From Bacteroidales bacterium (GTDB lineage: Bacteria > Bacteroidota > Bacteroidia > Bacteroidales > P3), in contig JAFTFL010000009.1 in the NCBI GenBank assembly GCA_017449525.1, positions 46,278 to 110,277 on the forward strand: a DNA stretch of 64,000 nt. Direction: 5' to 3'. Both the position numbers and the translations under genes were made by a program. The notes below the pieces were generated by a model. That model was not told the origin of the DNA. It saw nothing but the letters and a program-made list of their open reading frames with translations, and ran no database searches. This document shows positions 7,645-16,721 of the stretch, one piece after another (within the stretch, counting starts at the first letter, position 1; each line of letters opens with the position of its first letter).

Positions 7645-9438
7645 CTATTCTTCGGACACTTCGCTGACAAATTGCCTGTAGGCTGAGAACATGTTGGCAC
7701 GCGAGAGGAATCCGATGTAGTTGTTGTCGTCGTCGACGACAATTAGGTTGTAGCGGTTGCCTATCTTGAACTTATTGACGATTGCGGTGGGGGAGTCGGA
7801 GGGACGCACCACGTCGCCCTCGTCCAAGCTGTGCATCAAGTCCTCCACACGATAACGGTCGTAGAGGTCGGTGCGGAACATGATTTTGCGTACGTCGTCC
7901 AGTACCACCACCCCGAGGAAGTGGTCGTCCGAGGTGAGTACTGGGAAGATATTGCGCTTGGAGTTCTGGATGGCATCCACCAGGTCGCGCAGCGTGTCGC
8001 CCTGGCGCACTATGACAAAGTTGGTCTCCACCAAGCGGTGCAGGTCGAGCAGGTGCCAGGCCGAGCTGTCCTTGTCGTGTGTCATGAGGTTGCCTTGCGC
8101 AGCAAGTTTGCGTGCGTAGATGGAGTGCTTCTCAAACGGATGCACACAGATGTAGCACACCACCACTGCAACCAGCAGCGGTATGAGCAACTCGTAGCCC
8201 CCCGTAATCTCGGCAATGAGGAAGGTGGCCATGAAGGGTGCGTGCATCACACCCGACAGCACAGCCGCCATGCCCACCAACGCGAAGTTGGCCACTGACT
8301 GCTCGGGCAGCCCCAGCTGATTGCACAGCAAGGCCACAAAGTAGCCCGAGATACCGCCTATCATGAGCGAGGGGGCAAACGTGCCGCCCACACCACCACT
8401 TCCTATGGTGGCTGCGGTGGCCATGCCCTTGAGCGGAACGAGTAGGAACAGGATGGCCAAGGCCACCCAAGCCTCCTCCCTCATCGAGGCGAACACACTG
8501 TCTTGGAAAAGCATGTCGGCAGAGCCGTGGAGCAGCCCACTGAGAAAGCCGTAGCCCTCGCCAAACAGTGGGGGAAAGAGGAAGATGAGCAAGCCCAGTG
8601 CCACCGAGCCCGCCACGACGCGCACCCCAGCGCGCCGCTTGGCAAACCAGCCCTCCACAGCATCCATAGTGCGCAGAAAGTAGACCGACGAGCAGGCACA
8701 CACTACGCCCAGCAGCACGTAGAACGGCAGCTGCTGCAGTCGGTAGGCTTCGGCCACCTCAAAGGCAAACTGCACATCCTGCCCCATGAAGAAGTGGGCT
8801 ACCGAGGCGGCGCTGAGCGCCGAGATAAGCAGGGGAATAGTGGAGGTCATCGTCAGGTCGAACATAAATACTTCCACGACAAATAGGACACCAGCCAGCG
8901 GCGCCTTGAAGATGCTGGCTATGGCACCGGCGGCTCCGCATCCAAGCAGTAGTTTAACATGCTGGGTGTTGAGGTGGAACACGCGCCCTATATTAGAACC
9001 TATGGCACTGCCTGTAGCAGCAATGGGAGCCTCCAATCCCACGCTGCCTCCAAAGGCAACCGTCAGCGTGGAGGCCAGCACCGAGGAATACATGTTCTTG
9101 GCAGGCAACTGCCCTTTGTGTCGCGATATAGCGAGTAGCACCGATGGCAGTCCGTGTCCGATGTCGCCGCGCACCACGTGGCGCACAAATAGAATAGTCA
9201 ATACGATGCCCACTGCTGGATAAATCAGCATGAGCATGTTGCCACCAACGAAGGTGGGCACTTCGAAGTGGAGCAGCCCGCGGCTCACCACATGCACTAA
9301 GGTCTTAAGGAAAACGGCCGCCAAGCCCGACACCAAACCTACCAGTACACTGAGCAATAGGACGAAGGTGTTATCGGGCACATGCTTCATGCGCCACACC
9401 ATAAACCGCTTGAATGCTGAACGGCGAGCCATATTCAT
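7645..9438 (-). CDS. CLC-type chloride channel/transporter with CBS pair
   Basis: 597 aa. The CLC core (about residues 20-440) has GHGLP (in place of GSGIP), GGSVGLEAP and GGVGGTFAPS as the anion-path motifs, within about ten membrane helices. Two CBS domains form the C-terminus (about 460-590), which usually bind adenine nucleotides and gate transport. The first motif has His where the canonical family has Ser, so ion preference is uncertain. The reading frame extends upstream to 9711, but the TACCTTTG promoter at 9456-9463 lies inside that extension, so the ATG at 9438 is chosen; ATG 9432 is also possible. Confidence 0.93.
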   Translation of the reverse strand: MNMARRSAFKRFMVWRMKHVPDNTFVLLLSVLVGLVSGLAAVFLKTLVHVVSRGLLHFEVPTFVGGNMLMLIYPAVGIVLTILFVRHVVRGDIGHGLPSVLLAISRHKGQLPAKNMYSSVLASTLTVAFGGSVGLEAPIAATGSAIGSNIGRVFHLNTQHVKLLLGCGAAGAIASIFKAPLAGVLFVVEVFMFDLTMTSTIPLLISALSAASVAHFFMGQDVQFAFEVAEAYRLQQLPFYVLLGVVCACSSVYFLRTMDAVEGWFAKRRAGVRVVAGSVALGLLIFLFPPLFGEGYGFLSGLLHGSADMLFQDSVFASMREEAWVALAILFLLVPLKGMATAATIGSGGVGGTFAPSLMIGGISGYFVALLCNQLGLPEQSVANFALVGMAAVLSGVMHAPFMATFLIAEITGGYELLIPLLVAVVVCYICVHPFEKHSIYARKLAAQGNLMTHDKDSSAWHLLDLHRLVETNFVIVRQGDTLRDLVDAIQNSKRNIFPVLTSDDHFLGVVVLDDVRKIMFRTDLYDRYRVEDLMHSLDEGDVVRPSDSPTAIVNKFKIGNRYNLIVVDDDNNYIGFLSRANMFSAYRQFVSEVSEE

Positions 9439-9455
9439 TGCACAAAAAATGGATG

Positions 9456-9463
9456 CAAAGGTA
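9456..9463 (-). promoter_or_regulatory. -7 element (TACCTTTG) for the CLC gene
   Basis: Reverse-strand TACCTTTG preceded by an A-rich tract. It is only about 17 bp from the chosen ATG (9438), which fixes the start and implies a short leader. Confidence 0.7.
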
Positions 9464-9525
9464 CGATTTTTTTGTTTGCTGCGTTCTCTGTCCATCTTTA
9501 TAGTCCAATAGTAATAAGCAAAACT

Positions 9526-10512
9526 ATGCTCACTATCATGAATAGACCCTTGCTCCTGGTGCTTGCTGGTGCACTGCTCTGCACCTCGTGCGTAACGTTT
9601 GGCAAGTATGATGCCCTTGAGGCCACCCACAACCAACTGAAGAAAGAATACAATGTGGCTCGACAGGAGCTCAGCGAAATCCGTCAAGAAAACAGCGAAC
9701 TGCTGCGGCAAAACCAGAGCTTGTCAGCAGAGGTGAAAGACCTCACCGACCTCAAGACCACGCAGACAGCCGAACTGCAACGCCTCCGCACTGAACTGTC
9801 TAACACCAAGCTCGGTTATGATACGGTCATTGAGAACTACATGCAGCGTATCAGTGGTCAAAGTCGCGACCTCGACAAGATGAGCAATCTGCTGGCAGCA
9901 CGCACACAGGAACTCAACGACCGCGAAGCAGCCTTCGTAGCCAAAGAGAACGCCCTGTTGGCCAAACAAGCTCAGATGCAGAAGGAAGAGGAAGCAGCCA
10001 AAGCCTCATTGGCCGCCAAAGAGAAAGAACTGGAGCAAGTGCGCTCGGCCGTGACGAAAGCACTGGTGGGCTTTGCCGACAAGGGGCTGGCTGTCCATAC
10101 TGAGGATGGCAAAGTGTACGTCTCCATGGAGAGTAAACTTATGTTCCAGTCGGGTAGCTGGACGGTCTCAAAGGAGGGACAGGAGGCCATCAAGGGACTG
10201 GCCAAAGTGCTCGAAGAGAATGCCGACCTAAACATTATGGTGGAAGGCCATACAGACAACGATGCCTACAAGGGCTCCAGTGCAGTCAAGGACAACTGGG
10301 ATCTCAGCGTGATGCGTGCCACCTCTATTGTGAAGTTGCTGCTAAAGTACGGTCCCAACATCGACCCTGCTCGCATCGAAGCCTCCGGCCATGGAGAGTT
10401 TGCCCCCAAGGTGGAGAACAACAGTGCTGCCAACAAAGCGCAAAACCGCCGCACAGAGATCATCCTTTCACCCAAACTCAACGACATCCTCAATATTCTC
10501 GGGCGCGAGTAA
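9526..10512 (+). CDS. OmpA-family outer-membrane lipoprotein with coiled coil
   Basis: A lipoprotein signal ends in the lipobox LLCTSC. A long heptad-rich coiled coil follows (roughly residues 30-180), then a C-terminal OmpA peptidoglycan-binding domain with MVEGHTDND, LSVMRATSIV and NRRTEIIL. The binding Asp and Arg are present. Anchored in the outer membrane, it probably tethers that membrane to peptidoglycan. ATG 9526 and ATG 9538 are both plausible; the latter gives a more typical signal. Divergent from the CLC gene. A terminator lies 33 bp downstream of the stop. Confidence 0.93.
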   Translation: MLTIMNRPLLLVLAGALLCTSCVTFGKYDALEATHNQLKKEYNVARQELSEIRQENSELLRQNQSLSAEVKDLTDLKTTQTAELQRLRTELSNTKLGYDTVIENYMQRISGQSRDLDKMSNLLAARTQELNDREAAFVAKENALLAKQAQMQKEEEAAKASLAAKEKELEQVRSAVTKALVGFADKGLAVHTEDGKVYVSMESKLMFQSGSWTVSKEGQEAIKGLAKVLEENADLNIMVEGHTDNDAYKGSSAVKDNWDLSVMRATSIVKLLLKYGPNIDPARIEASGHGEFAPKVENNSAANKAQNRRTEIILSPKLNDILNILGRE

Positions 10513-10545
10513 CCCTATGTCTATTTGATTGTGTGGACGACCACT

Positions 10546-10580
10546 GCAAGCCCGACCCCTGTATAGAGGTCGGGCTTTTG
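10546..10580 (+). terminator. terminator of the OmpA-type gene
   Basis: AAGCCCGACC (10548-10557) pairs with GGTCGGGCTT (10568-10577) and is followed by T's. It separates this gene from the sigma factor locus. Confidence 0.85.
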
Positions 10581-10694
10581 CATGCAGGCGAAGCAAAAAA
10601 AGTGCCACTCCGACTGTAATATTTCGAAGTGCAGCGCGCTTCACTGCCGACAAACGAACCAAAACGAGAACAAGACACCGCTCTGCACAGCAAC

Positions 10695-11192
10695 ATGACC
10701 GACAGGGAATACCATCAAGCAGTAGATACCTATAGCAGCAACGCTTATAGATTTGCGCTGAGCTACAGCTCCAATCGGCCGCTGTGCGAAGATGTGGTGC
10801 AGGACGCGTACCTCGCGTTGTGGGAGCAACGCGAACGCATACCGATGGAGAAGGCCAGAGCCTACCTGTTCACGGTGGTCTATCACAAATTGATGAGTGC
10901 GCTGCGCCATCAGACGGTGGTCAACCATAGTGCGGTCGACATGGCTCAAAGTCAACCCATCCACACCACTCCAAGTGTGGAATTTGACTTGGCCGACATC
11001 CTGCAACGTGCTATGCAGGTACTACCTCCCGTGCAGCGTGCCATCCTGCAACTACGAGACGTTGAGGATATGTCCTATAAGGAAATTGCAAACACACTCA
11101 AGTTGAGCGACCAACAGGTGCAGGTATATCTATTCCGCGCCCGCGTCGCCATGAAGAAACAGCTCAAGCTATGGGGCTACGACCACGCATAG
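10695..11192 (+). CDS. ECF-type sigma-70 family factor
   Basis: 165 aa. Region 2 is seen in FALSYSSNRPLCEDVVQDAYLALW (given in part: DVVQDAYLALWEQRE) and region 4 in LPPVQRAILQLRDVE...SYKEIANTLKLS..QVYLFRARVAMKKQL, a typical helix-turn-helix for -35 recognition. The frame extends upstream to 10629, but homology starts at the ATG at 10695 (MTDREYHQAV). The next two genes encode a membrane anti-sigma-like protein and an outer-membrane protein, so it likely controls an envelope response and perhaps its own operon. Confidence 0.93.
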   Translation: MTDREYHQAVDTYSSNAYRFALSYSSNRPLCEDVVQDAYLALWEQRERIPMEKARAYLFTVVYHKLMSALRHQTVVNHSAVDMAQSQPIHTTPSVEFDLADILQRAMQVLPPVQRAILQLRDVEDMSYKEIANTLKLSDQQVQVYLFRARVAMKKQLKLWGYDHA

Positions 11193-11244
11193 CAGACAGC
11201 TACACCATATATACTATACAAGTCATCACTCAGCACCACACACC

Positions 11245-12126
11245 ATGAACGACACAGCGAAAACCATCACGACGGACAACTACGAGAGCTATCTGCTCCG
11301 TTATGCCGAGGGCGACCTCGACGAGCGTCAATGCGCAGAAGTGGAGGCATTCTTGGCACTCCACCCTGCGCTGCAGGAGGAATTGGCCGACTATATGGAT
11401 GCTCCACGGCTGCCGAAACCGAGTCAGACAGAGAGCTACCCACGGCAGCGTGAGCTGCACCGCATTGGGGTTGGGCGTCCAGTGGTGTGGTGGCGCATGT
11501 GCGGTGCTGTGGCAGCCTGCCTTGTGTTGGCACTCGTGGTAGGTAGGCTCTGGAGACAGACGCCCCAGTTGCCAACCGCAGGAGTCCAAGTGTCTACGAT
11601 TGCTACTCCTGATTCGACACCTGTGAAGCCCCTCGCCATGCAACTCGCTATGGAGGCGAAGCCAGTCGCAAAATCCACAGCCCGTCCCACACAGCCCACG
11701 CAACCTCGGTTGCAGCAGCCGCTGATGCAAGAGGAGGTGGTGGATGAGATGACGCTTGAACAGCCAACGGTTGAGGAGGCTAAGCCGGAGGTTCCCGCCC
11801 TAATAGTGGTGGAGAGCAATAGTCTGGTGCTCTTTGTCGACGAGGAGGAAGAGTACGAAGAAAGTGGAGACGCAGTGGTGCAGTTGGCCGCAGCACAGCA
11901 GGAAACTGAGATACAGGTTCCACAGAATTTCGCCGAGCGCATCAGGACACTGAGCGCGCAGCGCATCGAGGCGGTGTCCAACCGATGGGGAAACGCGCTC
12001 CAAAAGGGTTGGCAGGATTGGCAAGAGGCCGACTTGCAAGGCAAACAGGCGCAACTGCACGACGGCTACGAGATAGCACAGGCTGGCATTGCCTCCTTCA
12101 TGCAACGCTACATAATAGGTGAATAA
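11245..12126 (+). CDS. putative anti-sigma factor, single-pass membrane protein
   Basis: 293 aa. The N-terminal ~75 residues (YLLRYAEGDLDERQCAEVEAFL) resemble the cytosolic sigma-binding part of Bacteroidota anti-sigma factors. One membrane helix follows (about residues 86-106, CGAVAACLVLALVVGRL), then a long Pro/Gln/Glu-rich periplasmic region. No zinc-binding HxxxCxxC is seen. Position 52 bp after the ECF sigma gene is the main argument for the role. The periplasmic part has no domain I recognise. Confidence 0.75.
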   Translation: MNDTAKTITTDNYESYLLRYAEGDLDERQCAEVEAFLALHPALQEELADYMDAPRLPKPSQTESYPRQRELHRIGVGRPVVWWRMCGAVAACLVLALVVGRLWRQTPQLPTAGVQVSTIATPDSTPVKPLAMQLAMEAKPVAKSTARPTQPTQPRLQQPLMQEEVVDEMTLEQPTVEEAKPEVPALIVVESNSLVLFVDEEEEYEESGDAVVQLAAAQQETEIQVPQNFAERIRTLSAQRIEAVSNRWGNALQKGWQDWQEADLQGKQAQLHDGYEIAQAGIASFMQRYIIGE

Positions 12127-12153
12127 AGACACAATTAAACATAGGATAAAGCC

Positions 12154-13572
12154 ATGAAAAAACAACATTTCCACCAATTGGTTCTGAGCATGCTGACGCT
12201 GCTTGCAGTAGGCATGGCTCCCACAATGAGCGCACAACGTATCGCGGTGCAGCAGTTGAAAAGCAACTTTCAAGAGGTGCACATGCGAGGGAACTCCTCG
12301 CTCACTATCCGACAAGCGGAGGATTGTGCGATACAGATACAACTCGACGGCGACTCGATGGCGAGCGACATTGCCAAACAGAAAGGAGACATACTTTATA
12401 TCAACAGCACAACCCCAGTGGTGCTTACCGTCAATCCAGGACAACTGACACTGATACGTGCCAGCGACAATAGTTCGGTTGTGATAGCGGACAGCCTCGA
12501 TATGAGCATGTCGGCCAAACTGCTGGCATCATCGAACGCTTCGATACGTGCATCAAAAATACACGCTACAAACATCAATATAGAAGGACGCAATAATGGT
12601 GCAATCAACATCAGTTCGCATTTGAATGCAGACAGTATGGCTCTTACCACGATGCACAACGCAGTGCTGACGGTACAAGACGTGAAAGGAAATGCCCTGA
12701 GTGCATGGGCTTACAACAACAGCAAGATTACTATAAAGGAAGGGGTTCTCAATGAAAGGTATAGGACAAGTGCCGTCAACAACGCCTCTTTGGATATTCA
12801 TGTTCAAGCACCAGATCATATCCAAAGTAGAACTTTCAGCGAAGGGGACACGCTCATTGACCATTTGGTCGATGTGATGACGTCTCCCAAGAGAACTGGC
12901 AATGGCGCATCGGTGAGCATCGATGACCGCGGCAATCTGCACTTTCTGTGGGGATTTACCAATTGGGGTGATAGCCCAGTGAACGGCTTGTCCAAATTGG
13001 ACGGTGGCTATAATCTGCGCACCAGTTTTTCGTCCTACCAGTTTGAGTACACCTATAGCTTCGTACAACGTCGGCATCTGCTGTTGTCCGCTGGGGCTGG
13101 CTATGAGAGCGACGTGTACAAGTTCGCTTCTCCCTATGTGGCACTCACCCCGGGAGCGCAGGGCACGTTTGGCGAGGTCGATGCGTCGGGCATAGCTGCA
13201 GCCGAGGGTGTGTCGGCCACGTTTGCAGATGCCAACAACTGGAATACCCGATTGGTGGCGCGCTATGTGTACATTCCCATCCGAGTAGGCTTTCGCACCA
13301 ATAATAAGGTTCACATGGGGATAAGCCTGCTGCCCGGCCTGTGCTACAATGGCCGCCACACGGGATTGAAGCACCGCATTGAGGAAAAACGCTCGAATTA
13401 TCATCAGTCGGTGGACAACAACATTGGAAAATACATGCAACCTTACAAGTTGGATGTGCGTTTCGACGTGGGGTGGGAGAATCTGCGCCTGTTCGTTCAG
13501 ATGGCTTGTGTGCCTGTGCTGACCGATATGGACAAGAAGGTGTACCCCATCAAGGTTGGTATAGAAATATAA
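12154..13572 (+). CDS. secreted GIN-domain (DUF2807) protein fused to an outer-membrane barrel
   Basis: 472 aa with a signal peptide (MKKQHFHQLVLSMLTLLAVGMAPTM). Residues about 30-230 form a DUF2807/GIN-like right-handed repeat region rich in Asn/Ser/Ala (RASDNSSVVIADS, LLASSNASIRAS). The remainder looks like a PorT-type 8-10 strand barrel with alternating hydrophobics (LLLSAGAGYES, LVARYVYIPIRVGF, LDVRFDVGWENLRLFVQM). It lies 27 bp after the anti-sigma gene and is the probable effector or target of that regulatory pair. A terminator is at 13601-13643. Confidence 0.8.
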   Translation: MKKQHFHQLVLSMLTLLAVGMAPTMSAQRIAVQQLKSNFQEVHMRGNSSLTIRQAEDCAIQIQLDGDSMASDIAKQKGDILYINSTTPVVLTVNPGQLTLIRASDNSSVVIADSLDMSMSAKLLASSNASIRASKIHATNINIEGRNNGAINISSHLNADSMALTTMHNAVLTVQDVKGNALSAWAYNNSKITIKEGVLNERYRTSAVNNASLDIHVQAPDHIQSRTFSEGDTLIDHLVDVMTSPKRTGNGASVSIDDRGNLHFLWGFTNWGDSPVNGLSKLDGGYNLRTSFSSYQFEYTYSFVQRRHLLLSAGAGYESDVYKFASPYVALTPGAQGTFGEVDASGIAAAEGVSATFADANNWNTRLVARYVYIPIRVGFRTNNKVHMGISLLPGLCYNGRHTGLKHRIEEKRSNYHQSVDNNIGKYMQPYKLDVRFDVGWENLRLFVQMACVPVLTDMDKKVYPIKVGIEI

Positions 13573-13600
13573 GCAGGGAGTACGAGAGTAGGCATAAGGA

Positions 13601-13643
13601 ATGCGGAGGCTGCGACCAACAGGCTGCTGCCTCCGCACTTTTT
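13601..13643 (+). terminator. terminator of the sigma/anti-sigma/OMP operon
   Basis: TGCGGAGGC on the left pairs with GCCTCCGCA on the right, with a further GC stem inside, and is followed by a run of five T (13639-13643). Confidence 0.85.
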
Positions 13644-13696
13644 ATATATAGGCCGAGAGGGTGATTGGCAGTGGGGTGAAGCAGGTGCGACAGAAG

Positions 13697-14944
13697 TCAG
13701 TAGCGTCGGATGGGCAGCACGACTTTGCGCAAGTCGTCTACTACGAGACGTGTGTAGCCGTTCACTGTGTCGGCATCGAACAGGGAGCGGTTGGCCAGAT
13801 AGCGCTCGCTGTCGTAGGCCCCAGCCTTATTGAAGAGGTTGCGCGACACATCGCGTTCCAGGGCTTCGAGCGAGAGACGGCCACTCTTATATGCACTGAT
13901 GTTGGTAGCGGAGGTGTACTTCGCAATGCGTTCCAGCTCGGTGTCGGAGGCCAAGCCCGTAACTTTGCTCACCGAGGCAGTCAACCGAGGCAGGTTGACC
14001 CACCCTGTGATGGTGGTCTCGAGCAGTGAGAGTTGGCGACGGTTTTTGTCGGTGTAATAGCCCAGATAGGCATGGCAGGGCTCGACCAAGATGACAGTTT
14101 GGATGCCAATCTTTCGTAGGATGGAAGCAAAGAACACGCAGGCATCGATGCAGTTGGCCTGACGGGTGAGGTATACCTCGTCAAAGAAACGAATGTGCTG
14201 CGCGTTGGCTTTGCGCGAAGGATTGGTGGTGCAGGTGATGGAAGAATATGCAATACCGCGTTGCAAGGCGTAGTTCCATACGGCAAATACCTGCTCGCGC
14301 ACTGCCGATGCGCCCCGCTGGTAGCCCGAAAAGGCCGAAATGATGCCTTGCGAAAGGACTGCGGAAAGAATGGAGTCGATGTAGGGATGATCCTCATTGA
14401 TGTAAGCAGTGAAGAGCCACCGGTAGTCCACCATGCGCCCTGCGGTGTCAAGGATGCTGAGCGGACATTCGCCCACAGTGCGGTAGTTGAGCCTGAGATT
14501 CTTGATGTCAACCTCTTCATCATTGATGTAGCAAGTGAACGTTAGGTCGACGGCTCCCTGTTGCCGCAAGTCGTAAAGGTGTTCATATTTCCACTTGATG
14601 GGCGGCTCGAAGGTGTAGGTTTCTCCACGCTTGGGAAGCACCTCCTGCAGGATGGATACATAGTTGAGGTTGCTGGAGTCGACCACCACGCGTAGCACTG
14701 TATTGTTGGTGGGCGCAGTAACGGAAACGGAAAAGAGGGGGATGGGGGCATCGCCTCTGTAGTTGGCCAAAGCCAATACCATAGAGGGATAGACCACTCC
14801 GTCGAGGTTGGGATTGTAGATTGCCGCGAAGTTGACCTCACGGGGATTGTACAACTTGTGGCTGCCTTTGCCTCCCCAACAACCCACAAGGAGTGTGGGA
14901 ATGAGACACAGAAGTAGTAGGGAAATGGTACGGGATTTGCGCAT
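13697..14944 (-). CDS. transglutaminase-like lipoprotein
   Basis: 415 aa from ATG 14944; upstream codons lack a signal and were excluded. The lipobox is LLVGC. The middle resembles the transglutaminase/protease-like fold: the putative catalytic Cys is in QANCIDACVFFASILRKIGI, followed by His in EPCHAYLGYY. Proteins of this class in Bacteroidota are extracytoplasmic and of unknown substrate. It follows ruvC by 17 bp and is probably read with it from the promoter at 15592. The function beyond the fold is an inference. Confidence 0.75.
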   Translation of the reverse strand: MRKSRTISLLLLCLIPTLLVGCWGGKGSHKLYNPREVNFAAIYNPNLDGVVYPSMVLALANYRGDAPIPLFSVSVTAPTNNTVLRVVVDSSNLNYVSILQEVLPKRGETYTFEPPIKWKYEHLYDLRQQGAVDLTFTCYINDEEVDIKNLRLNYRTVGECPLSILDTAGRMVDYRWLFTAYINEDHPYIDSILSAVLSQGIISAFSGYQRGASAVREQVFAVWNYALQRGIAYSSITCTTNPSRKANAQHIRFFDEVYLTRQANCIDACVFFASILRKIGIQTVILVEPCHAYLGYYTDKNRRQLSLLETTITGWVNLPRLTASVSKVTGLASDTELERIAKYTSATNISAYKSGRLSLEALERDVSRNLFNKAGAYDSERYLANRSLFDADTVNGYTRLVVDDLRKVVLPIRRY

Positions 14945-14961
14945 AAGACTAAGGTAGGGGG

Positions 14962-15540
14962 CTACTCCACACGGTCGGGGTTCTGATGAACATAATCGGC
15001 CCACGACATGCGCTTGGTGCGTTTGGGTCGGGGACGTAATTCTTTGCGCAGTTCACCGAGTGGGTTGGTGCGCTCCATGAAACAGGTGTATGCCACTGCT
15101 AAGGCGTCCGTGGCATCAAGGTAACGAGGGTCGTTGTCGAAGTGAAAAAGGTTTCCCAGAATAGTCTTCACCTGCTCCTTGCTTGCATTGCCGTTGCCAG
15201 TAACCATCTGCTTGACCGTGGCTGGCTCATACTCGGTGTATGACATGTCGCGGCTCATGGCGGCGGCTATGGCTACGCCTTGAGCCTTGCCCAACTTCAG
15301 CATGGACTGTACGTTCTTACCGAAGAAGGGCGCCTCAATAGCGAGATGGTCGGGATGGTACATGTCTATGATGTGCTGGGTTGCATCGAAAATCTTGCGG
15401 ATACGTAGGTGAAAGTCTGCAATTTTCTTCAGATAGAGCACATCCATCACAACCAAATTGGGTTTTCCATTGGCCATTTCCACGATGCTGTAGCCTAAGA
15501 TTTGTGTGCCTGGGTCGATACCAAGAATTACCTGCTCCAT
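14962..15540 (-). CDS. ruvC: crossover junction endodeoxyribonuclease RuvC
   Basis: Holliday-junction resolvase, 192 aa, cytoplasmic. The RNase H-like fold has all four acidic catalytic residues: Asp9 (GIDPGT), Glu69 (AIEAPFFGKN), Asp142 and Asp145 (LDATDALAVAY). The basic C-terminal tail (PRPKRTKRMSW) is about 15-20 residues longer than in E. coli. The partner ruvA lies in the window at 55.9 kb, not in the same operon. Confidence 0.97.
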   Translation of the reverse strand: MEQVILGIDPGTQILGYSIVEMANGKPNLVVMDVLYLKKIADFHLRIRKIFDATQHIIDMYHPDHLAIEAPFFGKNVQSMLKLGKAQGVAIAAAMSRDMSYTEYEPATVKQMVTGNGNASKEQVKTILGNLFHFDNDPRYLDATDALAVAYTCFMERTNPLGELRKELRPRPKRTKRMSWADYVHQNPDRVE

Positions 15541-15591
15541 CTACTGTTTTTTGTGGTTTGTTGCGCAGTTTGCCAACAACCATTCAACGTG

Positions 15592-15599
15592 CAAAGTTA
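15592..15599 (-). promoter_or_regulatory. -7 element (TAACTTTG) for ruvC
   Basis: Reverse-strand TAACTTTG about 50 bp upstream of the ruvC ATG. It would also serve the downstream lipoprotein gene. Confidence 0.65.
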
Positions 15600-15820
15600 C
15601 GATGTTTTTCTGAAGCGGTGGTGATGGTCTGCTGTTTTGAGTGAACAGGTGAGGGAATTTGGGTGGGTCGTCCGTGCAGTCGTAGGGGCGTTTGGGTGGG
15701 AGAAAATGGCTGCGTCCGCAGGGTACTTGAGGAGGTAGTCAGCCCCCGCAAGGGTAGAGGAGAGGTGGTGGAGAGGCAGTGATGTTGTAGAGCAGAGTGA
15801 GTTGACTCGAAAGTTTTGCG

Positions 15821-15828
15821 TAACTTTG
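15821..15828 (+). promoter_or_regulatory. -7 element (TAACTTTG) for nadC
   Basis: TAACTTTG with a TTG-containing -33 region about 20 bp upstream (15801-15806). The nadC ATG is 41 bp downstream. Confidence 0.7.
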
Positions 15829-15869
15829 CACGACAATAGAGAGATACTCGCATAGTCTTTACAATATAG

Positions 15870-16721
15870 ATGATGAACGATTTCCCGAATCTCGATGAGC
15901 TCATAGATATGGCGTTGCGTGAGGATGTGGGCGATGGAGACCACAGTACGTTGGCCTGCATCCCAGCATCGGCGCAGGGCAAAGCCCGCATGATAGCAAA
16001 GCAGCCTGGCCTGCTTTGTGGCACGGTTGTGGGCGAAAGAATATTCCACCGCGTAGATCCCCGATTGGAAGTGGTGTTGCACAAGAAGGATGGCGACCCG
16101 CTGGCGAAGGGCGACAAGGTGATGACCGTGTCGGGTTCGGCTGCATCAATCCTTACGGCCGAGCGAACAGTGCTGAACTTTATGCAGCGCATGAGCGGCA
16201 TTGCCACCCAGACGCATGCCATGACGATGCAGCTCGAAGGCATGCACACTCGCCTACTTGATACGCGTAAGACCACCCCAGGAATGCGCCTGCTGGAGAA
16301 GTACGCCGTCAAGTGTGGCGGTGCGGTTAATCACCGGATAGGCTTGTACGATATGGTAATGTTGAAAGACAACCATATCGACTTTGCGGGCGGCATAGAG
16401 GCTGCCATCGAGCGCACGCACGACTACCTTACTTCGCATCAGAAGGATTTGCGCATCGAGATTGAGGTTCGCTCCCTTGATGAATTGGAACGCGTCCTAA
16501 GGCATGGAGGTGTGCACCGCATCATGTTGGACAACTTTGATGTGCCGACATTGCGTGAGGCGGTGAAGCGCATTGACGGCCGCTTCGAGACCGAAGCCAG
16601 TGGAGGCATTACGGCCGAGACCCTGCACTCCTACGCCGAGACGGGTGTGGACTATATATCAGTGGGTGCTCTGACGCACCACATCAAGAGCCTTGACCTA
16701 AGTCTGGTCAGCGACATCTGA
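15870..16721 (+). CDS. nadC: nicotinate-nucleotide diphosphorylase (quinolinate phosphoribosyltransferase)
   Basis: Converts quinolinate and PRPP to nicotinate mononucleotide (de novo NAD synthesis). 283 aa, standard length. Substrate-site motifs are LDTRKTTPGMR (about 130-140), GGAVNHRIGLYD, MLKDNHI, IEIEVRSLDE, IMLDNF and EASGGI. The stop overlaps the ATG of the downstream YihY-family gene (TGATG), implying translational coupling. nadA and nadB are not adjacent. Confidence 0.97.
   Translation: MMNDFPNLDELIDMALREDVGDGDHSTLACIPASAQGKARMIAKQPGLLCGTVVGERIFHRVDPRLEVVLHKKDGDPLAKGDKVMTVSGSAASILTAERTVLNFMQRMSGIATQTHAMTMQLEGMHTRLLDTRKTTPGMRLLEKYAVKCGGAVNHRIGLYDMVMLKDNHIDFAGGIEAAIERTHDYLTSHQKDLRIEIEVRSLDELERVLRHGGVHRIMLDNFDVPTLREAVKRIDGRFETEASGGITAETLHSYAETGVDYISVGALTHHIKSLDLSLVSDI

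Larger units (their letters stand above)
15541..15869. other. 329-bp divergent regulatory gap, ruvC / nadC
   Basis: Holds the two opposed promoters (15592 reverse, 15821 forward). The middle contains G+T-rich DNA with short GC palindromic bits (CCGTGCAG, GTCCGCAGG) that do not keep the 22-bp spacing seen elsewhere. No gene is seen. Confidence 0.6.

Noticed and set aside
9439-9711. N-terminal extension of the CLC frame to 9711
   Set aside because: The TACCTTTG promoter at 9456-9463 falls within it and homology begins at the ATG 9438.
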